From NCBI GenBank assembly GCA_902777605.1, contig CACYUI010000004.1:44062-108061 (forward strand): a stretch of 64,000 nt of DNA. The letters are read 5' to 3'. This document shows, piece after piece, positions 17,581 to 24,570 of this stretch (position 1 is its first letter; every line of letters starts with the position of its first letter). The notes beneath the pieces are model-generated. The model was not told where the DNA came from. It did not search any database and saw nothing but the letters and a program-made list of their open reading frames with translations. This DNA is from an uncultured bacterium (GTDB taxonomy: Bacteria; Cyanobacteriota; Vampirovibrionia; Gastranaerophilales; Gastranaerophilaceae). Made by a program: the position numbers and the translations under genes.

Positions 17581-17605
17581 TTTGTAACGGATAAAAGGAG
17601 TATAT

Positions 17606-17917
17606 ATGAGCGATAATATTGAAATTAAAACTATTGACGGGATTGATGAAGTAAAATTTCAACCTTCAGGTGTATGCAGCAAATTAATGCTTTTAAAAAT
17701 AAAAGATAACCAAATATTGGATATGGAAACAATAGGAGGTTGTAACGGCAACCTCAAAGGTATAGGATCTTTGGTAAACGGAATGAATATTGATGAAGTT
17801 ATCAAAAGGCTTCAGGGATTACCTTGCGGCAGCAGATCTACAAGCTGTCCCGATCAATTATCAATAGCTTTAAAACTATACAAAGAAGAGAAATCTGGGG
17901 TAAATGTAGGAGTATAA
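17606..17917 (+). CDS. TSCPD-domain protein (TIGR03905-type)
   Basis: 103 residues. Conserved cysteines are in SGVCSKLMLLK, IGGCNGNLKGI, LPCGSRSTSCPDQLS: the TSCPD signature plus the earlier C residues of this small family. TSCPD domains occur alone or at the C-terminus of B12-dependent ribonucleotide reductase. Lone copies are uncharacterised and may bind a metal. A good AAAGGAG ribosome site precedes the start. The gene ends with a GGGGTAAA word and is followed 65 bp later by icd. Confidence 0.85.
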   Translation: MSDNIEIKTIDGIDEVKFQPSGVCSKLMLLKIKDNQILDMETIGGCNGNLKGIGSLVNGMNIDEVIKRLQGLPCGSRSTSCPDQLSIALKLYKEEKSGVNVGV

Positions 17918-17982
17918 AACTACATAAATAATTATAGTATCCCCGCCGCTTAAGGTAGGGGAGTAAGGGGTAGGGGTTAAAA

Positions 17983-18975
17983 ATGCACAATATTACATTA
18001 ATAAAAGGTGATGGAATAGGACCTGAAATTTCGGATGCGGTTTTAAAAATTATAAAAACTGCAGGAGTTGAAATAAATTGGGATGTCCAAACTGCAGGGG
18101 CAGATGTTATAGAAACAGAAGGAGTTCCACTTCCTGATAGAGTAATAGATTCGGTAAAAAGAAATAAAGTTGCACTAAAATCACCTGTCACAACCCCTAT
18201 AGGGAAAGGATTTCGTTCTGTTAATGTTCAACTTCGTAAAGAATTGGATTTGTATTCAAACTTAAGACCTTGCTATAATCTCCCAAATGTAAAAACGCGT
18301 TATGATAATGTGGATATTGTTGTTGTAAGAGAAAATACAGAAGATTTGTATGCCGGGATTGAAAGACAAATTGATAACGATACGGCAGAAAGTATAAAAA
18401 GAATTACTCGTACTGCATCAGAAAGAATTGCTAAGTTTGCATTCGATTATGCAGTAAAAAATAATAGAAAATTTGTAACTGTTGTTACAAAAGCTAATAT
18501 CTGTAAACTTTCTGACGGATTGTTTTTAGAAAGCGCAAGAAATATAGCACAGAATTATAATTTACCCCTAAAAGAAATTCTTGTTGATAACTGTTGTATG
18601 CAGCTCGTACAAAATCCAAACCAGTTTGATGTTCTGCTTCTTCCAAATCTATATGGTGATATTGTGTCAGATTTGTGTGCAGGTTTGATAGGCGGGCTTG
18701 GTGTTGCGCAAGGTGCTAATATAGGAAAAGATTATGCGGTTTTTGAACCTGTGCACGGTTCTGCTCCTGATATAGCCGGACAAAATAAGGCAAACCCCAC
18801 AGCAATGCTCATGTCTGCTATTGAAATGCTTAATTATATTGGAGAAGATATAGCTGCTAAAAACATAAAAGAGGCGCTTTTCAAAACATTAGAAAACAAT
18901 ATAAAAACAGCAGATCTTGGTGGAAATGCAAGTTGTCAAGATTTTACGGATGCAATTGTTAATAATATATGTTAA
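17983..18975 (+). CDS. icd: Isocitrate dehydrogenase, NAD-dependent type
   Basis: 330 residues, a beta-decarboxylating dehydrogenase. GDGIGPEI is the N-terminal motif; SVNVQLRKELDLYSNLRP carries the Ser/Asn and Arg residues that bind isocitrate; VVVRENTEDLYAGIE is the segment that separates isocitrate from isopropylmalate enzymes; PNLYGDIVSDL has the metal-binding aspartates; and FEPVHGSAPDIAG is the cofactor site. The size and lack of the long insertions of E. coli Icd suggest the NAD-linked, LeuB-like short form. It makes 2-oxoglutarate for biosynthesis. A 3-isopropylmalate or homoisocitrate role is less likely. Confidence 0.85.
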   Translation: MHNITLIKGDGIGPEISDAVLKIIKTAGVEINWDVQTAGADVIETEGVPLPDRVIDSVKRNKVALKSPVTTPIGKGFRSVNVQLRKELDLYSNLRPCYNLPNVKTRYDNVDIVVVRENTEDLYAGIERQIDNDTAESIKRITRTASERIAKFAFDYAVKNNRKFVTVVTKANICKLSDGLFLESARNIAQNYNLPLKEILVDNCCMQLVQNPNQFDVLLLPNLYGDIVSDLCAGLIGGLGVAQGANIGKDYAVFEPVHGSAPDIAGQNKANPTAMLMSAIEMLNYIGEDIAAKNIKEALFKTLENNIKTADLGGNASCQDFTDAIVNNIC

Positions 18976-19134
18976 TTTTTGTAAATATTTTTAGAAAACA
19001 TGTTATAAAGTAAAAGAAATGTGGAATTTATAAAGTATTCTATATAAAGTGTAATGGATTACTGTAATTATTTTAAATCTGATTGCTTTTTATAGCATTT
19101 GTGTTCCCAATTAAACTTTTGAAAGGAAATCTTT

Positions 19135-20061
19135 ATGGAAATTAATGCAAATCAAGCACCTATAAGTGCGAAAAATGCTGCAGACTCAGCAAACATAATA
19201 AATAGTCAAATGAGTCACAAAAATGGTATTAAACAAGGTATGGTGCCTGATAACTTGGCTGCATATAATGTAACACCTAATATAATGGATAATATTTTAA
19301 ATTTTGATGTTTTGTCGGATAAGTTTGTTAATTTTACGGATATGCTTGGTACTGTGCAAGGAACCCTTGCAAAAATGCAGGAACAAGGCAAATGCTTATG
19401 TGATTTAATAAATAAAGCGCATGAAGAAGGACAAAGTGAAGAAACTTTAAAGGAAATAAATAGTGAAGTAGCATCTAAGGTCGCAGAAATTGACGGTCTG
19501 TATAAAAGTGCGGAATTCAATGGAATTAATCCTTTTGAGGCGCCTTTTGGTATTACAATTCCAAATTGGCAAAATGTTTTCGGAGTTGAAGAAACTTCTG
19601 AACCTGTAGAAAACCAAATTGCAGAATTTTTAACCTCAATTGATTTTAATTTTGATATGTCTGTCAATATTGACGGAAAAGAGTTTAATATGCAAGCAGC
19701 GGCAACCATTAATATCGGATATACTGAAGATGGTGCTTTACAAATATCTGTGGATGCAAGTATGGATTATGATTTGTCAGGAATTGTAGAAAGTGGTGCA
19801 GAATCAGAAAATGCGCTTGATATTATAACACGATTCTTAAGTCTTCTTAGCGGAAAACAGGACGGTTTTGATTATGCTGCAAACTTTATAAATAAACTTT
19901 TTGAAAAAGCTTCAACTTCACTTGATGAATTCAAGTATTTGTTTCCTGAGGTTAGTGGTGCGGACTCTTCTACAGAGTTAAAAGGACAAATTACTCAACA
20001 CGCTGCGATAACCCTTGATGGAGCAAATCAAGCACCTAATATTGCAATAAATATATTATAG
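19135..20061 (+). CDS. Unknown cytoplasmic-type protein with flagellin-like segment
   Basis: 308 residues with no signal peptide or membrane helix, rich in Asn, Asp and Ala. Residues about 107-134 (EINSEVASKVAEIDGLYKSA, then EFNGINPF) resemble the conserved helix and TEFNG-type turn at the N-terminal D1 domain of flagellins. Residues 173-220 are beta-rich (FNFDMSVNIDGKEFN). It begins MEINANQAP, like other lineage proteins here. Full flagellin ends are not present, so it may be a flagellin-like or hook-associated protein, or only an accidental match. It has its own 159-bp leader region and a GAAAGGA ribosome site. Confidence 0.6.
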   Translation: MEINANQAPISAKNAADSANIINSQMSHKNGIKQGMVPDNLAAYNVTPNIMDNILNFDVLSDKFVNFTDMLGTVQGTLAKMQEQGKCLCDLINKAHEEGQSEETLKEINSEVASKVAEIDGLYKSAEFNGINPFEAPFGITIPNWQNVFGVEETSEPVENQIAEFLTSIDFNFDMSVNIDGKEFNMQAAATINIGYTEDGALQISVDASMDYDLSGIVESGAESENALDIITRFLSLLSGKQDGFDYAANFINKLFEKASTSLDEFKYLFPEVSGADSSTELKGQITQHAAITLDGANQAPNIAINIL

Positions 20062-20101
20062 AAACAAAATTTCGATTTACATTTTTGCCTGTTTGTAGTA
20101 A

Positions 20102-20139
20102 TTTCTACATGTATAAGGGTTAAACCCTTAAAGTAGAAA
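20102..20139 (+). promoter_or_regulatory. Nested hairpin in the fba leader
   Basis: TTTCTAC (20102-20108) pairs with GTAGAAA (20133-20139); inside it TAAGGGT (20114-20120) pairs with ACCCTTA (20124-20130) across a TAA loop. The AAGGAG ribosome site begins 2 bp after the outer stem. This may be an RNA control element, an mRNA-stabilising structure, or a DNA operator. Confidence 0.6.
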
Positions 20140-20155
20140 GAAGGAGACACTTAAC

Positions 20156-21115
20156 ATGAGTGAAAGAAAATTAGTTGGAACAGGCGAAATGTTCCGTAAA
20201 GCATTAGCTGGCGGTTATGCTATCGGTGCTTACAATGTTAACAACATGGAAATTTTACAAGGTATTGCAGAAGCAGCTGAAGAAACTAGATCACCAATTA
20301 TTCTTCAAGTATCAGCAGGTGCAAGAAAATATGCAAACCAAACTTATCTAATCAAATTAGTAGAAGCAGCTTTAGCAACAACAACAGTTCCTATTGCTCT
20401 TCACTTAGACCACGGTGCAGATTTTGAAATTTGTAAAGCTTGTATCGATGGCGGTTTCTCATCTGTTATGATTGACGGAAGCAGATTCCCATTTGAAGAA
20501 AATGTTGCAGTTACTAAGAAAGTTGTTGAATATGCTCACGAAAGAGGTGTTTCGGTAGAAGCTGAATTAGGTAAATTAGCAGGTGTTGAAGATGATGTTA
20601 AAGTTTCTGACAAAGATGCTAAATATACTAATGTAAGAGAAGCTGTTGAATTTGTTAAGCAAACAGGCTGCGATTCTTTAGCAATTGCTATCGGTACTTC
20701 TCACGGTGCTTACAAGTTTAAAGGTGAAGCTAAATTAGACTTCGAAAGACTAAAAGAAATTAAAGATGCTCTTAAAGAAGCAGGTTTTGGAGATTATCCA
20801 ATCGTTCTTCATGGGTCTTCATCTGTTCCTGCAGAATTTGTTGCAAAATGTAATAAATTCGGTGGTAACTTACCTGATGCGCAAGGTGTTCCTGAAGATA
20901 TGCTTAATTATGCATCTAAGCACGGTGTTGCTAAAATTAACATCGATACAGACTTAAGGTTAGCAATGACTTCTACAATTAGAGAATTCTTTGTTGAACA
21001 TCCTGAAAAATTTGACCCGCGTGAATATATGGGACCGGGAAGAACTGCTGTAAAAGAAATGGTTATGCACAAAATGCGTGATGTTTTAGGTACTGCAGGT
21101 CATGCTGATGACTAA
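20156..21115 (+). CDS. fba: Class II fructose-bisphosphate aldolase
   Basis: 319 residues. It cleaves fructose-1,6-bisphosphate into DHAP and glyceraldehyde-3-phosphate in the cytoplasm. Class II hallmarks are visible: YAIGAYNVNNMEI, the zinc ligands in LHLDHGADFE, EAELGKLAG, GTSHGAYK and VLHGSSSVPAE (zinc and DHAP contacts), and KINIDTDLRLA (phosphate binding). It has a strong AAGGAG site, a structured leader and a perfect terminator, and its codons (many GCA/GCT, GTT, AAA) look like those of a highly expressed gene. It is monocistronic. Confidence 0.95.
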   Translation: MSERKLVGTGEMFRKALAGGYAIGAYNVNNMEILQGIAEAAEETRSPIILQVSAGARKYANQTYLIKLVEAALATTTVPIALHLDHGADFEICKACIDGGFSSVMIDGSRFPFEENVAVTKKVVEYAHERGVSVEAELGKLAGVEDDVKVSDKDAKYTNVREAVEFVKQTGCDSLAIAIGTSHGAYKFKGEAKLDFERLKEIKDALKEAGFGDYPIVLHGSSSVPAEFVAKCNKFGGNLPDAQGVPEDMLNYASKHGVAKINIDTDLRLAMTSTIREFFVEHPEKFDPREYMGPGRTAVKEMVMHKMRDVLGTAGHADD

Positions 21116-21146
21116 TATTATCAAGTAAGTATTTATTGAAAATAAT

Positions 21147-21177
21147 AAGCTCTTTACATTATGTAAAGGGCTTATTT
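21147..21177 (+). terminator. Rho-independent terminator of fba
   Basis: AAGCTCTTTAC (21147-21157) pairs with GTAAAGGGCTT (21163-21173), 11 positions with one G-T pair, followed by a short T tract. Confidence 0.8.
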
Positions 21178-21216
21178 CCTATATTAAGTATTGTAACAAT
21201 TTTTTTTCGTCTGAAA

Positions 21217-21246
21217 TTGTGAAAAAATTTCTAACTTTATTAAAAT
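21217..21246 (+). promoter_or_regulatory. Candidate promoter for the small gene at 21275
   Basis: TTGTGA (21217-21222), 18-base spacer, TAAAAT (21241-21246), 28 bp before the start codon. Confidence 0.45.
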
Positions 21247-21274
21247 ATAAGGTATTTAAACAAGAGGAAATGAT

Positions 21275-21433
21275 ATGTCAACGCAATTGGCAAATTTTGA
21301 AGCCATAGTATTACCTGCAATAGAATATCAAGCTGAAATTCAAATTAAACAACTTCAATATACATTGGCAAATTTTGCAATTGTGCGTTTTAAAAAAGGT
21401 GTAGAATTGCGTTTTATAAAATCTGAAGAATAA
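21275..21433 (+). CDS. Small uncharacterised protein, 52 residues
   Basis: An ATG at 21275, with AGAGGAAA just upstream, opens a 52-codon frame ending TAA at 21431-21433. The protein begins MSTQLANFEAIVLPAIEY and ends ANFAIVRFKKGVELRFIKSEE-like residues (basic, beta-prone tail). It has a candidate promoter of its own and lies between the fba terminator and the PurD-like gene, 27 bp before the latter. No homologue comes to mind. The clean ribosome site, promoter and terminator-bounded position support a real gene. Confidence 0.6.
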   Translation: MSTQLANFEAIVLPAIEYQAEIQIKQLQYTLANFAIVRFKKGVELRFIKSEE

Positions 21434-21460
21434 TTATAATTATCATGCTATAATTCTTCT

Positions 21461-22699
21461 ATGAAGAAGAAAGTTTTTATAGTAGGAAATTCGCTATCAG
21501 CTGTTGTTCTGGCACAAAAATTAAGTAAGCAATGTGAAGTGTATATTACTTCTTATTCTGATTTGTGGAAAGATTTTGCAGAGTGTGTTGATATTAGGGA
21601 AACTAATTCCGCTGAGCTTTTAGATTTTGTAATGGAAAATGGTATTGACATGACTATTGTAACATCACAATTAGCCATAAAAAATGATATTGCAAATCTC
21701 TTTTTAAACAATAAACAAGCAATATTTGCACCGACGGCTTTTGCTTCATCAATAGCTACAGATAAAGTTAAAGCAAAGAAAACTTTATATAAATTAAGAA
21801 TACAAACGCCAAAGTTTGGTATTTTTGATAAACAAAATATGGCAAATGATTATTTAAAAAATCAAAAAACACCTTTTGTAATTAAAACAAATGAAATTGC
21901 AAGCTCTGTAATTATTACTTCTGCGCAAACGGCTAAAAATATTGTAGATTCTGTGTTTATTGATAAAAATAAAAAAATAATTATTGAAGATTATGTATAT
22001 GGTACTCCATTCTCCTTTTATGCAATTACAGATGGATATAAGGCATTACCAATTGGAAGTTCAATAATTTACAAGCATTCGCTGGAGGGTGACGGAGGTC
22101 AATTAACTGAAGGAATGGGGGCTTGTTCTCCTAATTACAGGTTATCTTTAGAACAAGAATATTTTATTATGGATAATGTTATTTATCCGACTATTGAGTA
22201 TTTAGAATCGGAAAATGCTCCATATCTAGGTATAATTGGGGTAAACGGCATTATATCAAATGATGGAGTAATATCTATTCTTGGTTGGCTGCCTTTCTTG
22301 CAAGATTGTGATGCGGCATCTGTGTTAGAAATTATTGATGAAAATTTATATAAATTATTTGATAGCTGTATACTAGGATCATTTAGTGATGAAGTTGAAT
22401 CAATAACTTTAAAAGATGCTTATGCGGTATCGCTCGTATTAAAAAACAAAAATAAAACAAATATAGAAAATGTTATAACCGGAATTGAAAATTTAGAAGA
22501 AGATACCCTATTTTGTTTATACCCAACGGTAAAGAAAAACAAATATTTGGAATATGAAGCAGAAACAGGTAATGTCGCGACATTAACATGTGTCGCAAAT
22601 TCTGTTGCCAGAGCTTCTGAAAAAGTATACTCAGAAGCAAATGAAATTAATTTTAACGGTATATTTTATAGAAAAGATATCTGCAGACCTTATAAATAA
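21461..22699 (+). CDS. PurD-like ATP-grasp protein, divergent
   Basis: 412 residues with the layout of phosphoribosylamine-glycine ligase: an N-terminal Rossmann-like domain (KVFIVGNSLSAVVLA), IFAPTAFASSIATDKVKAK, an ATP-grasp core (FVIKTNEIA), SSIIYKHSLEGDGGQLTEGMGACSP matching the PurD GDG-TGGMGA block, and FNGIFYRKDIC matching the end domain. PurD performs step two of purine synthesis. The metal-binding Glu and Asn of the PurD ENxRFGDPE block appear to be Leu and Trp here (SILGWLPFLQD, residues 272-282), so activity is doubtful or changed. It could be a paralogue with a new role. It is not in a pur operon. Confidence 0.75.
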   Translation: MKKKVFIVGNSLSAVVLAQKLSKQCEVYITSYSDLWKDFAECVDIRETNSAELLDFVMENGIDMTIVTSQLAIKNDIANLFLNNKQAIFAPTAFASSIATDKVKAKKTLYKLRIQTPKFGIFDKQNMANDYLKNQKTPFVIKTNEIASSVIITSAQTAKNIVDSVFIDKNKKIIIEDYVYGTPFSFYAITDGYKALPIGSSIIYKHSLEGDGGQLTEGMGACSPNYRLSLEQEYFIMDNVIYPTIEYLESENAPYLGIIGVNGIISNDGVISILGWLPFLQDCDAASVLEIIDENLYKLFDSCILGSFSDEVESITLKDAYAVSLVLKNKNKTNIENVITGIENLEEDTLFCLYPTVKKNKYLEYEAETGNVATLTCVANSVARASEKVYSEANEINFNGIFYRKDICRPYK

Positions 22700-22826
22700 A
22701 GTCTTTTGAAAATCGTCTTAATAAAACTTAATATTTTGAATCAAAAAAAGCAATTTTATAAACAAGAAATACTTTATATATATACAAGGCATAAAAAGTA
22801 TAATAAAGTATAAAAGGAGTACACAA

Positions 22827-23015
22827 ATGGCAAGAGTATTGATTTCCATGCCGGAAAGTTTTTTAGGCAAAATTGATGAAGTAGCGGAAAATGAAAGCCG
22901 TTCAAGATCAGAACTTATTAGAGAAGCTTTAAGAAGCTACATTACGCGTTCACAAGTTAGACAAAACTCATTGGCTGACAAAAATGCAAGAATTTTAGAG
23001 GCGCTACTGGATTAG
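22827..23015 (+). CDS. CopG/ribbon-helix-helix DNA-binding protein
   Basis: 62 residues. RVLISMPESFLGKIDEVAE is the strand and first helix, and SRSRSELIREALRSYI the second helix of a CopG/MetJ-type ribbon-helix-helix dimer. The tail RQNSLADKNARILEALLD is a short helix. It has AAAAGGAG before the start. Such proteins are repressors of plasmid, metal or toxin-antitoxin genes; no toxin gene is next to it. A 16-bp inverted repeat CAATAATGAATTATTG at 23065-23080, just after the stop, is a possible binding site. Confidence 0.8.
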   Translation: MARVLISMPESFLGKIDEVAENESRSRSELIREALRSYITRSQVRQNSLADKNARILEALLD

Positions 23016-23034
23016 TAGTAAATAAACTTTTATT

Positions 23035-23229
23035 AAAGTAAATTTACTTAAAAAGCTTTGTTTACAATAATGAATTATTGTACGAGGAGCGGAAAAAGGG
23101 GATAAGGAATTAAGCAGGCTGGTGCTTGCAAAGTAACACGAGGAAAAACTAAACACGAGAAAAGAGAAACAGTAAAAAACAAAGAGAAAAACAATCATAG
23201 GAATTCTGTATGGGATTCCTTTTTTTTTT
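23035..23229 (+). ncRNA. Possible 3' UTR or small RNA after copG
   Basis: The 310-bp gap between copG and the MFS gene has no convincing gene on either strand. It holds a perfect inverted repeat CAATAAT/ATTATTG, then about 110 purine-rich bases with a small AAGCA/TGCTT hairpin at 23112-23127, and ends in a good terminator. Stop-to-terminator length is about 200 bases, long for a plain 3' UTR. No known RNA family signature is recognised. Could simply be the copG transcript tail. Confidence 0.25.
23199..23229 (+). terminator. Rho-independent terminator with long T run
   Basis: AGGAATTC (23199-23206) pairs with GGATTCCT (23213-23220), followed by nine or more T at 23221. Confidence 0.85.
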
Positions 23230-23325
23230 GCGTATGAGGATTAATATTACATGAAAATGATTTCTGAAAATTTACATTAATAGCCCCCTTTACATTTACC
23301 CCTGTTGGGAGTAGCTTAGAGTTGT

Positions 23326-24570
23326 ATGGGGAATAAGAAAAAAAATTTATTTGTATATTCAATATTAATATTTATAGGAATACTATTTTACTTTTTTGCA
23401 AACTTTCAAAGAACGGCAATTCCGGGGGCTATATTTGACATATTACAAGGTGAATTAAATGTATCGGCTCCTCATATAACTATGTTTGGCGCAATTTTTA
23501 TGTATATATATGCCTGTACTCAGCTAATAAATGGTGTGCTTGTTGACAGATTTGGTGGTTTAAGAATAATTTTATGTGGTGGAATAATATTAGGGGTTGG
23601 CTCTCTACTTTTCCCGCTTTCTTCAAATCTATTTATTATGTATATTTCGAGAGGTTTAATCGGTCTTGGAAGCAGCATGTTTTATTTAAGTTTGATAAAA
23701 GAGTTAAGAGGGTTAGTTTCTGAAAAGAATTTTGGTATAGCAATTTCAATAATGTTATTTTTAGGATATACAGGAGGAATTGCAGCAAATGCACCATTTA
23801 TTTATGCAATGAAATATGCTTCATGGCATGAGATACTTGTGGTAATAGCATTAATTATTTTAATTAGCGCCTTGATTTTTGGCATATTACTTACGACTGT
23901 CAGTTTACCAAAGCAAAATCGTTCGGTAAAGTTAAGGATATTGCCATTTAGATTAATTCTGCACAAAAAGCATAACAGAAATTTATTCAGTTTTGCTTGT
24001 TGCAATTTTGCAATTTCTTATGCAATTCAAACTATTATTGGTAAAAAATTTTTAGAAGATTTTTGTTTGATGACAACATCTAAAGCTGCAATGATTCTTT
24101 CTTTAATGGCTGTTATCGGTGCTATTTTTAATATTGTGAATGCTTATGTTTGCAAGCTATGTCATAACCATAGAGTAAAATTCTTAAAAAATGCATCAGT
24201 TATAACATTTGGGTCGCTTTTGGCTATTTGTATATTTTTAATATTTGATATAAGAACGGAATTTATTGCTGTTTTATTCTTTGTTCTTGCGGCAAATGCA
24301 AGCTTATCTTCAATACTTGTACCTGTATTACATTTAACAAACAGAAAACTCGTATCGAGTACGGCTGTTAGTATAATGAACTTTTGCTTCTTTATGATGG
24401 TTGGAATTCTCGGAACAATTATGGGGCATCTTTTGAACATGTTTGAACCGATAACTAAAGGTAATATAGTTGTATATACCAATAATTCATACATTGCAGT
24501 ATTTGGAATGTTCTTTTTGCTGAGTGTTTTTGAAATGTATAAGGCAATGAAGCTTTCTAATAAATATTAA
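23326..24570 (+). CDS. MFS transporter
   Basis: 414 residues with about twelve hydrophobic segments; a polar break near residue 200 separates the two six-helix halves. The loop after helix 2 has GVLVDRFGGLRII, the family G-x3-D-R-x-G-x-R motif A. The start ATG at 23326 has only a distant GGGAG. The stop codon overlaps that of the convergent GH13 gene (TTAA at 24567-24570). The substrate cannot be read from sequence; nearby sugar genes make a sugar or organic acid possible. MFS proteins of this length are proton symporters or antiporters of the inner membrane. Confidence 0.85.
   Translation: MGNKKKNLFVYSILIFIGILFYFFANFQRTAIPGAIFDILQGELNVSAPHITMFGAIFMYIYACTQLINGVLVDRFGGLRIILCGGIILGVGSLLFPLSSNLFIMYISRGLIGLGSSMFYLSLIKELRGLVSEKNFGIAISIMLFLGYTGGIAANAPFIYAMKYASWHEILVVIALIILISALIFGILLTTVSLPKQNRSVKLRILPFRLILHKKHNRNLFSFACCNFAISYAIQTIIGKKFLEDFCLMTTSKAAMILSLMAVIGAIFNIVNAYVCKLCHNHRVKFLKNASVITFGSLLAICIFLIFDIRTEFIAVLFFVLAANASLSSILVPVLHLTNRKLVSSTAVSIMNFCFFMMVGILGTIMGHLLNMFEPITKGNIVVYTNNSYIAVFGMFFLLSVFEMYKAMKLSNKY

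Noticed and set aside
19215..19709. A 164-codon minus-strand frame
   Set aside because: Antisense to the flagellin-like gene, which has a good ribosome site and leader; no independent signals.
23004..23198. A 64-codon minus-strand hydrophobic frame in the gap after copG
   Set aside because: Phe/Leu/Ser-rich translation typical of the complement of purine-rich DNA; no ribosome site.
23035..23200. SRP RNA or RNase P RNA
   Set aside because: AAGCAGGCTGGTGC and GAGGAAAAACT briefly recall such RNAs, but the tetraloop and conserved cores are absent and the length is wrong for RNase P RNA.
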